Part shown: one piece after another, positions 49,694 through 59,090 of the stretch
Numbering within the stretch: the first letter of the stretch is position 1
Layout: every line of letters begins with the position of its first letter
From: an uncultured Prevotella sp.
GTDB lineage: Bacteria > Bacteroidota > Bacteroidia > Bacteroidales > Bacteroidaceae
Direction: 5' to 3'
NCBI GenBank assembly: GCA_905233165.1
Contig: CAJODL010000001.1
Coordinates: 310,001-374,000, forward strand
Length of the DNA stretch: 64,000 bases
Translations under genes and position numbers: made by a program
The notes under the pieces: generated by a model
Told to the model about the DNA's origin: nothing
Databases searched by the model: none
The model's input: the letters and a program-made list of their open reading frames with translations, nothing else

Positions 49694-49733
49694 ACTAATT
49701 AAATAATAACAATAAATAAACAAATTAAAAACT

Positions 49734-50039
49734 ATGAGTCAGAAAATCCGTATCAAGCTGAAGTCTTATGACCACACATTGGTTGATAAGTCAGCTGAGA
49801 AGATTGTAAAGGCCGTTAAGGCAACAGGCGCTATCGTTAGTGGTCCAATTCCACTTCCAACACACAAGCGCATCTATACAGTAAACCGTTCTACCTTCGT
49901 TAACAAGAAGGCTCGTGAGCAGTTCCAGCTTTCAGACTACAAGCGTCTGATTGATATCTACAGCTCAACAACAAAGACAGTTGACGCTCTGATGAAGCTC
50001 GACCTCCCTTCTGGTGTAGAAGTAGAAATAAAGGTGTAG
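49734..50039 (+). CDS. rpsJ: 30S ribosomal protein uS10
   Basis: 101 aa. S10 (NusE) sits in the 30S head and also links NusG to the ribosome. The sequence begins [20 protein letters not shown], standard for the family. It is first of the S10 block, which here directly follows the str operon, so the two could be one transcript if the hairpin upstream is read through. Confidence 0.98.
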   Translation: MSQKIRIKLKSYDHTLVDKSAEKIVKAVKATGAIVSGPIPLPTHKRIYTVNRSTFVNKKAREQFQLSDYKRLIDIYSSTTKTVDALMKLDLPSGVEVEIKV

Positions 50040-50085
50040 TAAATTATTAAACGTAACAAGGAATAAATTAAAAATTTAAATTGAA

Positions 50086-50700
50086 ATGCCAGGATTAATT
50101 GGAAGAAAAATCGGAATGACATCCGTTTTCAGTGCCGACGGTAAGAACACACCGTGCACTGTCATCGAAGCTGGTCCTTGTGTCGTAACCCAGGTAAAGA
50201 CCGTTGAGAAAGACGGTTATGCTGCATATCAGCTTGGTTTCGGCGAGCGTAAAGAGTCTCGTGCAACCAAACCAATGATGGGAGCCTTCAAGAAGGCTGG
50301 CACAACACCAAAACAGCACTTGGCCGAGTTCAAATTCGACGAGGAGAAAAACCTCGGAGACACCATTACAGCAGAAATCTTCTCTGAAGGCGACTTCGTT
50401 GACGTTGTCGGCACTTCAAAGGGTAAAGGTTTCCAGGGTGTTGTAAAGCGTCACGGTTTTGGTGGCGTAGGACAGGCTACACACGGTCAGGATGACCGCC
50501 TTCGTAAGCCAGGTTCTATCGGTGCCTGCTCATACCCAGCAAAGGTGTTCAAGGGCATGCGCATGGGTGGACACATGGGCAACGAGCGTGTTACAACGCA
50601 GAATCTGCGAGTTATTAAAGTTATCCCAGAGAGCAACCTCGTTATCGTAAAGGGCTCTGTTGCAGGATATAATGGTTCAACAGTATTAATCAAGAAGTAA
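50086..50700 (+). CDS. rplC: 50S ribosomal protein uL3
   Basis: 204 aa. L3 is an early assembly protein; its central loop ([18 protein letters not shown]) reaches toward the peptidyl transferase centre. [15 protein letters not shown] is the expected start. rplD begins only 4 bases after the stop, suggesting coupled translation. Confidence 0.98.
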   Translation: MPGLIGRKIGMTSVFSADGKNTPCTVIEAGPCVVTQVKTVEKDGYAAYQLGFGERKESRATKPMMGAFKKAGTTPKQHLAEFKFDEEKNLGDTITAEIFSEGDFVDVVGTSKGKGFQGVVKRHGFGGVGQATHGQDDRLRKPGSIGACSYPAKVFKGMRMGGHMGNERVTTQNLRVIKVIPESNLVIVKGSVAGYNGSTVLIKK

Positions 50701-50704
50701 GGTC

Positions 50705-51334
50705 ATGGAAGTAAATGTATTAGACATACAGGGCAAAGAGACAGGCCGCAAGGTGGTTCTGAACGATGCTATCTACGCTATCGAGCCTAACGACCATGTT
50801 CTCTACCTCGATGTAAAGCAGTATCTCGGCAATCAGCGTCAGGGTACAGCAAAGGCAAAAGAGCGCAGCGAAATGTCTGGCTCAACACGCAAACTCGGTC
50901 GTCAGAAAGGTGGCGGCGGCGCACGTCGTGGTGATATCAACTCACCAGTGCTCGTTGGTGGTGCACGTGTATTCGGCCCACGCCCACGCGATTACCGCAC
51001 AAAGCTCAATTTAAAAACAAAGCAGCTCGCTCGTAAGAGTGCTCTCTCATACAAGGTACAGGAGAATGGTATCGTTGTTGTTGAAGACTTCAACATCCAG
51101 ACACCAAAGACTAAGGAAATCCTCAACATCATGAAGGCCCTTGGCGTTGATGGTAAGAAGGTACTCTTCCTTATGCCTGAAGAGAATAAGAGTGTATATC
51201 TTTCAGCTCGCAACCTGCAGAAGGTAGAGGTGATGGGTGCAGCAATGCTCAACGCCTACAAGGTGATGAACGCTGACACAGTCGTACTCTGCGAGAACGC
51301 TGTTAAGAAAATAGAAGAAGTCTTAATCAAGTAA
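50705..51334 (+). CDS. rplD: 50S ribosomal protein uL4
   Basis: 209 aa. The extended loop ([20 protein letters not shown]) lines the exit tunnel, where macrolide-resistance changes arise in other bacteria. In E. coli L4 also represses the S10 operon. It starts 4 bases after rplC. Confidence 0.98.
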   Translation: MEVNVLDIQGKETGRKVVLNDAIYAIEPNDHVLYLDVKQYLGNQRQGTAKAKERSEMSGSTRKLGRQKGGGGARRGDINSPVLVGGARVFGPRPRDYRTKLNLKTKQLARKSALSYKVQENGIVVVEDFNIQTPKTKEILNIMKALGVDGKKVLFLMPEENKSVYLSARNLQKVEVMGAAMLNAYKVMNADTVVLCENAVKKIEEVLIK

Positions 51335-51356
51335 ACTTAAAAAGGAGAAACAGATT

Positions 51357-51650
51357 ATGGCATTTATCATTAAGCCCATTGTCACTGAGAAGATGACAAG
51401 GATTACAGAAAAGCGGCCAAACCGCTATGGCTTCATCGTTAAGCCAGAGGCCAACAAGATCCAGATTAAGCAGGAGGTTGAGGCTCGCTACAATGTTACA
51501 GTAGAAGACGTTAACACTATGAGATATGCAGGTAAGCGCTCAAGCCGCTATACAAAGGCAGGTCTTATCCGTGGTCAGAAGAACGCCTTCAAGAAAGCAA
51601 TCGTTACTCTTAAAGAGGGCGAGGAAATAGATTTTTACAGCAATATATAA
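51357..51650 (+). CDS. rplW: 50S ribosomal protein uL23
   Basis: 97 aa. L23 lies at the tunnel exit and docks trigger factor and SRP. A Shine-Dalgarno-like AAAGGAG lies about 10 bases before ATG, unusual among these genes. rplB follows after 9 bases. Confidence 0.98.
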   Translation: MAFIIKPIVTEKMTRITEKRPNRYGFIVKPEANKIQIKQEVEARYNVTVEDVNTMRYAGKRSSRYTKAGLIRGQKNAFKKAIVTLKEGEEIDFYSNI

Positions 51651-51659
51651 TATTAGAAA

Positions 51660-52487
51660 ATGGCAGTACGTAAATTAAAACCAGTTACACCTGGTCAAAG
51701 ACACAAAGTTATTGGCACGTTCGAGGATATTACTGCATCCGTGCCAGAGAAGTCTCTCGTTTACGGTAAGCGTTCTACCGGTGGTCGAAACAACACTGGT
51801 AAGATGACTGTCCGTTACAAAGGCGGTGGTCACAAGAAGAAGTTCCGTATGATCGACTTCAAACGAGAGAAAGATGGTGTTCCAGCTGTAGTAAAGTCAA
51901 TAGAGTATGATCCAAACCGTTCGGCTCGTATCGCTCTGTTGTACTATGTTGACGGTGAAAAACGTTACATTATTGCTCCTAACGGACTTCAGGTAGGTGC
52001 TACATTGATGTCTGGTGCGGAGGCTGCTCCTGAGGTAGGTAACGCCCTTCCTCTAGCAAGCATCCCAGTAGGTACCGTTATCCACAACATCGAGCTTCGT
52101 CCTGGACAGGGCGCTCTGCTCGTACGTTCGGCAGGTAATTTCGCCCAGTTGACTTCTCGTGAAGGCAGTTACTGTGTAATTAAACTCCCTTCAGGCGAAA
52201 CACGTAAGGTGCTTTCTGCTTGTAAGGCAACAGTAGGAGCTGTTGGCAACTCTGACCATGCTCTTGAGCAGTCAGGTAAGGCAGGACGCTCACGCTGGCT
52301 CGGTCGTCGTCCACACAACCGTGGTGTTGTAATGAACCCAGTTGATCACCCAATGGGTGGTGGTGAAGGACGTCAGTCAGGCGGACACCCACGTTCACGT
52401 AAGGGCTTATATGCTAAGGGTCTCAAGACTCGTGCTCCCAAGAAGCAAAGCAATAAGTACATTATAGAAAGAGCTAACAAGAAGTAA
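51660..52487 (+). CDS. rplB: 50S ribosomal protein uL2
   Basis: 275 aa, usual length. L2 supports subunit association and the peptidyl transferase centre; the conserved [16 protein letters not shown] segment near residues 222-237 carries the critical His. Basic tail typical. Confidence 0.98.
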   Translation: MAVRKLKPVTPGQRHKVIGTFEDITASVPEKSLVYGKRSTGGRNNTGKMTVRYKGGGHKKKFRMIDFKREKDGVPAVVKSIEYDPNRSARIALLYYVDGEKRYIIAPNGLQVGATLMSGAEAAPEVGNALPLASIPVGTVIHNIELRPGQGALLVRSAGNFAQLTSREGSYCVIKLPSGETRKVLSACKATVGAVGNSDHALEQSGKAGRSRWLGRRPHNRGVVMNPVDHPMGGGEGRQSGGHPRSRKGLYAKGLKTRAPKKQSNKYIIERANKK

Positions 52488-52512
52488 ACCCACAAATTAA
52501 AGAAAAGAAATT

Positions 52513-52779
52513 ATGAGTCGTTCACTTAAAAAGGGTCCATATATCAACGTTTCTCTCGAGAAGAAAATTCTCGCTATGAATGAGAGCGGTAAGAAGAGTG
52601 TCGTAAAGACATGGGCCAGAGCTTCTGTAATCTCACCTGATTTCGTGGGTCATACAGTAGCTGTTCATAACGGTAACAAATTCATTCCTGTCTATGTGAC
52701 GGAGAACATGGTCGGACACAAGTTCGGCGAGTTTGCTCCAACACGTCGTTTCGGCGGACATGCCGGTAACAAGAAATAA
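52513..52779 (+). CDS. rpsS: 30S ribosomal protein uS19
   Basis: 88 aa. S19 forms a complex with S13 in the 30S head. Starts [20 protein letters not shown]; the conserved [18 protein letters not shown] end is present. Confidence 0.98.
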   Translation: MSRSLKKGPYINVSLEKKILAMNESGKKSVVKTWARASVISPDFVGHTVAVHNGNKFIPVYVTENMVGHKFGEFAPTRRFGGHAGNKK

Positions 52780-52809
52780 GACGGGCTAATCCATTAAAAA
52801 GAAAACGAA

Positions 52810-53214
52810 ATGGGAGCAAGAAAACATAACGCTGCTGAAGCTATTAAAGCGGCTAAAAAGAATCAATACTTTGCCAAGCTCGTTGGTGTGCCCTCATCTC
52901 CACGCAAGATGCGCTACGTTGTAGACATGATTCGTGGCATGGAGGTAAACAGAGCTCTTGGCGTACTCCGTTTCTCTAAGAAGCAGGCTTCTGCTGATGT
53001 TGAGAAACTGTTGCGCTCTGCTATCGCAAACTGGGAGGTCAAGAATGACCGCAAAGCTGAAGATGGCGAGTTGTATATCTCAAAGATATTTGTTGACGAA
53101 GGCGTAACAATGAAGCGTATGCGTCCTGCACCACAGGGACGTGGATATCGCATCCGTAAACGTTCAAATCACGTAACGCTGTTTGTAGACACAAAAACCA
53201 ATGATGAAAAATAA
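52810..53214 (+). CDS. rplV: 50S ribosomal protein uL22
   Basis: 134 aa, slightly longer than the roughly 110 aa of E. coli, as in other Bacteroidota. Its beta-hairpin ([16 protein letters not shown]) lines the exit tunnel with L4. rpsC follows after 5 bases. Confidence 0.97.
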   Translation: MGARKHNAAEAIKAAKKNQYFAKLVGVPSSPRKMRYVVDMIRGMEVNRALGVLRFSKKQASADVEKLLRSAIANWEVKNDRKAEDGELYISKIFVDEGVTMKRMRPAPQGRGYRIRKRSNHVTLFVDTKTNDEK

Positions 53215-53219
53215 GTAGT

Positions 53220-53954
53220 ATGGGACAGAAAGTAAATCCAATAGCAAATCGCCTCGGCATTGTCCGCGGCTGGGATTCAAACTGGTTCGGTGGTAAGAGC
53301 TTCGGTGAGAATCTCGTAGAGGATCAGAAAATACGTAAGTACCTCAACGAGCGTCTTGCAAAAGCCAGCGTATCACGCATTGTCATCGAGCGCACTTTGA
53401 AGCGTGTCACTATCACTATTTGCACTGCCCGTCCGGGTATTGTCATTGGTAAAGGTGGACAGGATGTAGATAAGTTGAAGGAAGAATTGAAGAAGCTCTA
53501 TGGTAAGGAGATTCAAATCAATATCTTCGAAATAAAGAAACCTGACCTCGATGCTAATATCGTTGCTAATTCTATCGCTCGCCAGGTAGAAGGCAAGATA
53601 GCATACCGTCGCGCTATTAAGATGGCTATCCAGAATACTATGCGCGCTGGTGCAGAAGGTATCAAGGTTCAGATTTCTGGTCGTCTGAATGGTGCAGAAA
53701 TCGCACGTTCAGAAATGCTCAAAGAAGGTCGTACACCACTGCATACATTCCGTGCAGATATCGACTACTGTAAGACAGAAGCTCTTACAAAGGTCGGACT
53801 CCTCGGTATTAAGGTATGGATCTGCCGTGGTGAGGTTTACGGAAAACGTGATCTCGCACCTAACTTCTCTCAGGAGAAGGCTGGCGGCAACCGTCCTGGC
53901 GCAGGTCGTCGCGAAGGTCGTGGTGGAAACCGTAAGAGAAACAATAATCGTTAA
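53220..53954 (+). CDS. rpsC: 30S ribosomal protein uS3
   Basis: 244 aa. The KH RNA-binding domain has [19 protein letters not shown] (about 75-93). S3 forms the mRNA entry channel with S4 and S5. A Gly/Arg/Asn-rich basic tail of about 25 residues follows the conserved part, common in Bacteroidota. Confidence 0.98.
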   Translation: MGQKVNPIANRLGIVRGWDSNWFGGKSFGENLVEDQKIRKYLNERLAKASVSRIVIERTLKRVTITICTARPGIVIGKGGQDVDKLKEELKKLYGKEIQINIFEIKKPDLDANIVANSIARQVEGKIAYRRAIKMAIQNTMRAGAEGIKVQISGRLNGAEIARSEMLKEGRTPLHTFRADIDYCKTEALTKVGLLGIKVWICRGEVYGKRDLAPNFSQEKAGGNRPGAGRREGRGGNRKRNNNR

Positions 53955-53968
53955 AACAAGAAGCTACT

Positions 53969-54397
53969 ATGTTACAGCCAAAAAGAGTAAAATATAGAAG
54001 ACCGCAAGATGGACGTGGCAATAAAGGCAACGCCCACCGTGGTACACAGCTTGCTTTCGGTTCTTTCGGTATTAAGACCCTTGAACCAAAGTGGATAGAT
54101 AGCAGACAAATAGAGGCTGCCCGTGTGGCAATCAACCGTAAGATGAACCGTGAAGGTCAGGTGTGGATTCGTATTTTCCCTGATAAACCAATCACAAGAA
54201 AGCCTGCGGATGTACGTATGGGTAAAGGTAAGGGTGACCCAGCAGGATGGGTGGCTCCTGTAACACCAGGACGTATCCTCTTCGAGATTGAAGGCGTTCC
54301 TTTCGATATCGCAAAAGAGGCTCTTAGACTTGGAGCACAGAAATTGCCTGTTAAAACAAAATTTGTTGTACGTCGTGATTACGACAAAAACGCTTAA
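53969..54397 (+). CDS. rplP: 50S ribosomal protein uL16
   Basis: 142 aa. L16 shapes the A-site tRNA binding region; the conserved [18 protein letters not shown] and [12 protein letters not shown] segments are visible. A few bases separate it from rpmC. Confidence 0.98.
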   Translation: MLQPKRVKYRRPQDGRGNKGNAHRGTQLAFGSFGIKTLEPKWIDSRQIEAARVAINRKMNREGQVWIRIFPDKPITRKPADVRMGKGKGDPAGWVAPVTPGRILFEIEGVPFDIAKEALRLGAQKLPVKTKFVVRRDYDKNA

Positions 54398-54400
54398 ACT

Positions 54401-54595
54401 ATGAAGATTAAAGAATTAAAAGAACTTGATGTCAAGGAATTGACAGAGAAGTTGGAGAATGCCGAGTCAGCTCTCGAGACAATGAAGCTGAACCACACAG
54501 TGTCTCCCCTCGAGAATCCATCACAGATTAAAGCGGCTCGTCGTGACATCGCACGTATGAAAACAGAGATTCGCTTACGTGAACTTAATAAATAA
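54401..54595 (+). CDS. rpmC: 50S ribosomal protein uL29
   Basis: 64 aa, two-helix protein at the tunnel exit near L23. Begins [20 protein letters not shown]. Starts 3 bases after the rplP stop. Confidence 0.97.
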   Translation: MKIKELKELDVKELTEKLENAESALETMKLNHTVSPLENPSQIKAARRDIARMKTEIRLRELNK

Positions 54596-54606
54596 TAATG
54601 GTCCAG

Positions 54607-54864
54607 ATGGAAATGCGTAATTTAAGAAAGACAAGACAGGGTGTTGTTACAAGCAACAAGATGGATAAAACCATTGTTATTGCATCCAAGTTCAAGGAGA
54701 AGCACCCAATCTATGGTAAGTTTGTGCAGAAGACTAAAAAGTATCATGCACATGATGAGAAGAATGAGGCAAATGTAGGTGATACAGTCCTCATTATGGA
54801 GACACGTCCACTCTCCAAGACAAAGAGGTGGAGATTAGTTTCAATAATTGAAAAAGCTAAGTAA
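54607..54864 (+). CDS. rpsQ: 30S ribosomal protein uS17
   Basis: 85 aa from ATG 54607 ([20 protein letters not shown]), the form seen in relatives; the in-frame ATG at 54598 would add Met-Val-Gln and cannot be excluded. OB-fold primary binding protein of the 16S 5' domain. rplN starts 2 bases after the stop. Confidence 0.96.
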   Translation: MEMRNLRKTRQGVVTSNKMDKTIVIASKFKEKHPIYGKFVQKTKKYHAHDEKNEANVGDTVLIMETRPLSKTKRWRLVSIIEKAK

Positions 54865-54866
54865 TT

Positions 54867-55232
54867 ATGATACAGGCAGAATCAAGACTTACAGTATGTG
54901 ACAACAGCGGTGCACGTGAGGCTCTTTGCATTCGCGTACTTGGTGGTACACGTCGCCGTTATGCAAGTGTTGGTGACACTATCGTCGTTGCTGTCAAGAA
55001 TGTTATCGCTTCAAGCGATTTAAAGAAAGGTGCAGTATCAAAGGCTCTTATCGTACGTACAAAGAAAGAAATTCGTCGTGCTGATGGCTCATACATCCGT
55101 TTCGATGATAACGCTTGCGTACTTCTTAACAATGCTGGTGAATTGCGTGGCAGCCGTATCTTCGGTCCTGTTGCTCGTGAACTCCGTGCAGTTAACATGA
55201 AGGTGGTTTCTTTGGCGCCTGAGGTACTTTAG
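54867..55232 (+). CDS. rplN: 50S ribosomal protein uL14
   Basis: 121 aa, usual 122. L14 lies at the subunit interface and with L19 forms bridges to 16S rRNA. Conserved [18 protein letters not shown] start and [13 protein letters not shown] end. Confidence 0.98.
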   Translation: MIQAESRLTVCDNSGAREALCIRVLGGTRRRYASVGDTIVVAVKNVIASSDLKKGAVSKALIVRTKKEIRRADGSYIRFDDNACVLLNNAGELRGSRIFGPVARELRAVNMKVVSLAPEVL

Positions 55233-55262
55233 TCTTCACTAACTTCAAAAAAAGTAAAAACA

Positions 55263-55580
55263 ATGAGTAAGTTACATATTAAGAAAGACGATACCGTTAT
55301 TGTTCTTACCGGTAGAGATAAGGGCAAGAAGGGAAAGGTACAGAAGGTGCTCGTTAAAGAAGAGCGCGCAATCGTCGAGGGTATCAATATGGTATCTAAG
55401 AGTCAGAAGCCTTCTGCAAAGAACCCACAAGGTGGTATTGTGAAACAAGAGGCTCCGATTCATATCTCAAACTTGAGCCTTATTGATCCAAAGAGCGGCA
55501 AGGCTACTCGTGTTTCTATCAAGCATGAGGGTAAGAATGTTATCCGTATCTCTAAAAAATCAGGGGAGGAAATCAAGTAA
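55263..55580 (+). CDS. rplX: 50S ribosomal protein uL24
   Basis: 105 aa with an N-terminal KOW motif ([20 protein letters not shown]). An assembly initiator near the tunnel exit. Its TAA overlaps the rplE ATG by one base (TAATG at 55580), and its last codons contain GGGGAGG, a Shine-Dalgarno-like sequence for rplE. Confidence 0.98.
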   Translation: MSKLHIKKDDTVIVLTGRDKGKKGKVQKVLVKEERAIVEGINMVSKSQKPSAKNPQGGIVKQEAPIHISNLSLIDPKSGKATRVSIKHEGKNVIRISKKSGEEIK

Positions 55581-56125
55581 TGGAAACAGCACAGTTAAAG
55601 AAAGTATACAAGGAGACTATTGCTCCTGAGTTGAAGAAGCAGTTCAACTACTCTTCAGCAATGCAGATTCCTGAGCTGAAGAAGATTGTTATCAACATGG
55701 GTCTCGGTAATGCTACACAGGATAAGAAGATTATCGATGTAGCTATCAACGAGATTACAACAATCACAGGTCAGAAGGCTGTTGCTACATTCTCTAAGAA
55801 GGATATTGCAAACTTCAAGTTGCGTAAAAAGATGCCTATCGGTGTTATGGTTACATTGCGTCGTGAGCGCATGTATGAGTTCCTTGAGAGACTAGTACGT
55901 GTAGCACTGCCACGTATTCGTGACTTCAAGGGTATTCAGTCAAAACTTGATGGTCGTGGAAACTACACCTTGGGTATCCAGGAGCAGATTATCTTCCCTG
56001 AGATAAACATCGATGCTATCGATCGCATACAGGGTATGAATATTACCTTTGTTACAACAGCCAAGACTGATGAGGAAGGCTATGCTCTTCTCAAGGCCTT
56101 TGGTCTGCCATTCAAGAACGCTTAA
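55580..56125 (+). CDS. rplE: 50S ribosomal protein uL5
   Basis: 181 aa. L5 binds 5S rRNA and contacts P-site tRNA. Begins [20 protein letters not shown]. Translation is coupled to rplX through the one-base overlap and GGGGAGG upstream. Confidence 0.98.
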   Translation: METAQLKKVYKETIAPELKKQFNYSSAMQIPELKKIVINMGLGNATQDKKIIDVAINEITTITGQKAVATFSKKDIANFKLRKKMPIGVMVTLRRERMYEFLERLVRVALPRIRDFKGIQSKLDGRGNYTLGIQEQIIFPEINIDAIDRIQGMNITFVTTAKTDEEGYALLKAFGLPFKNA

Positions 56126-56137
56126 TTATTATAGAAT

Positions 56138-56440
56138 ATGGCAAAAGAATCAATGAAGGCTCGCGAGGTAAAGCGTGCTAAAATGGTTGCTAGATATGCT
56201 GAGAAGCGTGCAGCTTTGAAGAAGGTAATCGCTACTTCAGAGGATGCTGCAGAACGTTACGAGGCAGCTCGTGCATTGCAGGCAATACCAAAGAATGCCA
56301 ATCCTATACGCCTACACAACCGTTGTAAGGTGACAGGACGTCCAAAGGGTTATATTCGCCAGTTTGGTATCTCACGTATTCAGTTCCGTGAGATGGCATC
56401 TGCTGGTCTTATACCTGGCGTAAAGAAGGCAAGCTGGTAA
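56138..56440 (+). CDS. rpsN: 30S ribosomal protein uS14 (zinc-free form)
   Basis: 100 aa. Only one Cys remains ([18 protein letters not shown]), so the CxxC zinc motif of the short S14 form is absent; this is the longer C-minus type. S14 is in the 30S head. An 84-base spacer with hairpins follows before rpsH, the longest inside the spc block. Confidence 0.97.
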   Translation: MAKESMKAREVKRAKMVARYAEKRAALKKVIATSEDAAERYEAARALQAIPKNANPIRLHNRCKVTGRPKGYIRQFGISRIQFREMASAGLIPGVKKASW

Positions 56441-56455
56441 GAAAAAGAAAGAATT

Positions 56456-56511
56456 GGAGGAAAAAATCTTCCGTATTATTTAATATTGTCGGGGGCGTCC
56501 CGATTAATTAA
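56456..56511 (+). promoter_or_regulatory. Structured rpsN-rpsH spacer (possible S8 leader)
   Basis: Hairpin GGAGG (56456-56460) with CTTCC (56468-56472), including one G-U pair, and hairpin TCGGG (56489-56493) with CCCGA (56499-56503), extended by TTAAT/ATTAA to about 56480-56511. S8 autoregulates the spc operon in E. coli, there at rplE; a site next to rpsH is inferred. Confidence 0.45.
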
Positions 56512-56524
56512 AACATTATTTAAA

Positions 56525-56920
56525 ATGACAGATCCAATAGCAGATTATCTGACACGACTCAGAAACGCAATCATGGCGAAGCATCGCGTGGTTGAAGTAC
56601 CTGCGTCAAACCTGAAGAAGGAGATAACAAAAATCCTCTTCGAGAAAGGTTACATTCTGAACTACAAGTTCATTGAAGATGGTCCTCAGGGCTCTATTAA
56701 GATTGCCTTGAAGTACGATTCTATCACAAAGCAAAACGCTATTAAGAGTTTGCAGCGTGTCTCTACACCTGGCTTGCGTCAGTATGCCGGTTATAAGGAC
56801 ATGCCGAGAGTAATTAACGGATTGGGCATCGCAATACTGTCCACATCTAAAGGTGTAATGACAGACAAGGAAGCTGCTGAACAGAAGATTGGTGGCGAAG
56901 TCCTTGCTTATGTATATTAA
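56525..56920 (+). CDS. rpsH: 30S ribosomal protein uS8
   Basis: 131 aa from ATG 56525 (MTDPIADYLTRLRNAIMAKH), the standard S8 start; an upstream in-frame codon at 56486 lies in the structured spacer and is rejected. S8 is a core 16S central-domain protein and the translational repressor of the spc operon in E. coli. Confidence 0.98.
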   Translation: MTDPIADYLTRLRNAIMAKHRVVEVPASNLKKEITKILFEKGYILNYKFIEDGPQGSIKIALKYDSITKQNAIKSLQRVSTPGLRQYAGYKDMPRVINGLGIAILSTSKGVMTDKEAAEQKIGGEVLAYVY

Positions 56921-56935
56921 TTGGGAGGATTTATT

Positions 56936-57502
56936 ATGTCAAGAATAGGTAAGTTACCAATTACTATCCCTTCAGGTGTTACAGTATCACAGAATGGCGA
57001 AATTGTCACTGTTAAAGGTCCTAAGGGCGAACTCACTCAGAAGGTTGACTCATCTATCAAAGTTATCATTGAGGATGGTCATGTGAAATTTGAAATAGAC
57101 GAAAACAGCCCTGTAGAAGTAAAGCAGAAACAGGCTTTCCATGGTCTTTATCGTTCACTCATCAACAACATGGTTGTAGGTGTCAGTGAGGGCTACAAGA
57201 AGACTCTTGAGCTCGTAGGTGTCGGCTATCGTGTGTCAAACAAGGGCAACCTTATTGAGTTCTCACTCGGTTATACCCACCCAATCTTCATTGAGCTTCC
57301 AAAAGAAGTTAAGGTAGAGACCAAGTCTGAGCGTAATCAGAATCCGCTACTCATCCTTGAGTCTTGCGACAAGCAGCTCATTGGTATGATTTGTGCAAAG
57401 ATCCGTTCTTTCCGTAAGCCAGAGCCTTATAAGGGCAAGGGTATCTTGTTCCAGGGCGAGGTTATCCGCAGAAAGTCTGGTAAATCAGCAGCGGCTAAGT
57501 AA
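56936..57502 (+). CDS. rplF: 50S ribosomal protein uL6
   Basis: 189 aa from ATG 56936 ([20 protein letters not shown]). A clear Shine-Dalgarno sequence GGGAGG ends 8 bases before this ATG and supports it over the in-frame TTG at 56921. L6 lies near the factor-binding site. Two similar domains; the C-terminal one has the [10 protein letters not shown] motif. Confidence 0.98.
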   Translation: MSRIGKLPITIPSGVTVSQNGEIVTVKGPKGELTQKVDSSIKVIIEDGHVKFEIDENSPVEVKQKQAFHGLYRSLINNMVVGVSEGYKKTLELVGVGYRVSNKGNLIEFSLGYTHPIFIELPKEVKVETKSERNQNPLLILESCDKQLIGMICAKIRSFRKPEPYKGKGILFQGEVIRRKSGKSAAAK

Positions 57503-57528
57503 TAATCTTTAAAATATTCTTATCGATT

Positions 57529-57873
57529 ATGAAAACAAAGAAAGTAGAAAGACGAATCAAGATAAAGTATAGAATTCGCAAGAATGTAACTGGTACAGCA
57601 GAGCGTCCACGTCTCAGTGTATTCCGCTCTAATAAGCAGATTTACGTTCAGGTTATTAACGATGTTGACGGGCGTACACTGGCTAGTGCTTCATCTTTAG
57701 GCATGGAAACAATGCCAAAGATAGAGCAGGCTGCTAAGGTTGGAGCTCTTCTTGCAGAGAAGGCAAAGGCCGCAGGTATCACCACAGTAGTATTTGACCG
57801 TAATGGCTACCTCTATCATGGTCGCGTAAAGGCACTTGCTGACGCTGCACGTGAAGGTGGTCTTAACTTCTAA
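57529..57873 (+). CDS. rplR: 50S ribosomal protein uL18
   Basis: 114 aa. L18 binds 5S rRNA together with L5. Basic N-terminus and [20 protein letters not shown] are characteristic. rpsE follows after 14 bases. Confidence 0.98.
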   Translation: MKTKKVERRIKIKYRIRKNVTGTAERPRLSVFRSNKQIYVQVINDVDGRTLASASSLGMETMPKIEQAAKVGALLAEKAKAAGITTVVFDRNGYLYHGRVKALADAAREGGLNF

Positions 57874-57887
57874 ACGATATTACAGCA

Positions 57888-58391
57888 ATGGAAAGAGCAA
57901 AAATTAACAATGAAGAATTGAAAGAGAAGCTGGTAGCCATTAACCGCGTAACAAAGGTTACAAAGGGTGGTCGTACCTTCACATTCGCTGCTATTGTCGT
58001 TGTAGGTGACGGTAATGGTACTATCGGATGGGGACTTGGAAAAGCTGGTGAGGTACAGCAGGCTATCGCTAAGGGTGCAGATTCTGCACGTAAGAATTTG
58101 ATTAAGGTCCCTGTACTGAAAGGTACAATACCACACGAGGTTGAATGCAGTTTCGGTGGCGCACAGGTGTTCCTGAAGCCAGCAGCAGCTGGTACTGGTA
58201 TGGTTGCCGGTGGCGCTATGCGTGCTGTATTGGAAAGCGCAGGTGTTAATGATGTATTGGCTAAGTCTAAGGGCTCATCCAATCCTCATAACCTCGTAAA
58301 GGCTACTATCAAGGCACTTGGTATGATGCGTGACGCTTATACAGTAGCACACGATCGTGGTATTGACATGAAGAAAGTGTTTAACGGATAA
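57888..58391 (+). CDS. rpsE: 30S ribosomal protein uS5
   Basis: 167 aa. N-terminal dsRNA-binding-like domain followed by the C-terminal domain with [20 protein letters not shown]5 forms the mRNA entry helicase with S3 and S4 and affects accuracy. Confidence 0.98.
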   Translation: MERAKINNEELKEKLVAINRVTKVTKGGRTFTFAAIVVVGDGNGTIGWGLGKAGEVQQAIAKGADSARKNLIKVPVLKGTIPHEVECSFGGAQVFLKPAAAGTGMVAGGAMRAVLESAGVNDVLAKSKGSSNPHNLVKATIKALGMMRDAYTVAHDRGIDMKKVFNG

Positions 58392-58399
58392 AAAGAAGG

Positions 58400-58409
58400 A
58401 GGATATAAA
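58400..58409 (+). promoter_or_regulatory. Shine-Dalgarno of rpmD (rare in this genome)
   Basis: AAGGAGG (58396-58402) followed by ATATAAA and ATG at 58410: a full anti-Shine-Dalgarno match at good spacing. Most genes in the window lack one. Confidence 0.8.
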
Positions 58410-58586
58410 ATGGCAACAATTAAAATTCAGCAGATTAAAAGCCGTATCGGTGCTTCTGCAGATCAGAAGCGTACCCTTCTTGCACTGGGCTTACATAAGA
58501 TTTCTCAGGTAATTGAAAAGGAGGATACTCCTTCTGTCCGTGGCATGATTCGCAAGGTTCACCACCTCGTAACAGTAGTAGAGTAA
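58410..58586 (+). CDS. rpmD: 50S ribosomal protein uL30
   Basis: 58 aa, starting MATIKIQQIKSRIGASADQK and ending in HHLVTVVE. Length and position between rpsE and rplO are those of L30, which binds 23S domain II. It is preceded by the best Shine-Dalgarno sequence of the window. Confidence 0.97.
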   Translation: MATIKIQQIKSRIGASADQKRTLLALGLHKISQVIEKEDTPSVRGMIRKVHHLVTVVE

Positions 58587-58610
58587 TAACAAATTAAACG
58601 ACAAAGAATT

Positions 58611-59057
58611 ATGAAATTGAATAATTTGCAGCCAGCTGCTGGTTCAACCCATTCACGTCGTCGTATCGGTCGCGGTCCTGGTTCAGGATTGGGGGGTACC
58701 TCTACTCGTGGTCACAAGGGTGCCAAGGCACGTTCTGGTTATAAGAAGAAGATTGGATTCGAAGGTGGTCAGATGCCTCTGCAACGCCGAGTTCCAAAGT
58801 TTGGTTTTAAGAACATCAATCATAAGGAGTACTTCGCTGTAAATCTCTCTACTCTGCAGAAATTGTCAGAGAAGAACGGATGGACAGAAATTGGTATAGC
58901 ACAGCTCGTTGAAGCAGGTTTGACAAATGGCAAGGAAATGGTAAAGATTCTTGCTAATGGTGAACTTAAGGCTAAGCTGACAGTAAAGGCAAATGCTTTC
59001 TCTAAGACTGCAGAAGAAGCAATCAAGGCAGTCGGTGGTGAAGCAATAGTCCTTTAA
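58611..59057 (+). CDS. rplO: 50S ribosomal protein uL15
   Basis: 148 aa. Gly/Arg-rich N-terminal extension (RRRIGRGPGSGLGGTSTRGH) that threads into 23S rRNA, then a globular domain. A late assembly protein. secY follows after 33 bases. Confidence 0.98.
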   Translation: MKLNNLQPAAGSTHSRRRIGRGPGSGLGGTSTRGHKGAKARSGYKKKIGFEGGQMPLQRRVPKFGFKNINHKEYFAVNLSTLQKLSEKNGWTEIGIAQLVEAGLTNGKEMVKILANGELKAKLTVKANAFSKTAEEAIKAVGGEAIVL

Positions 59058-59090
59058 ATCCAATAACTTCTTTAATCCTTTAAAGAAAAA

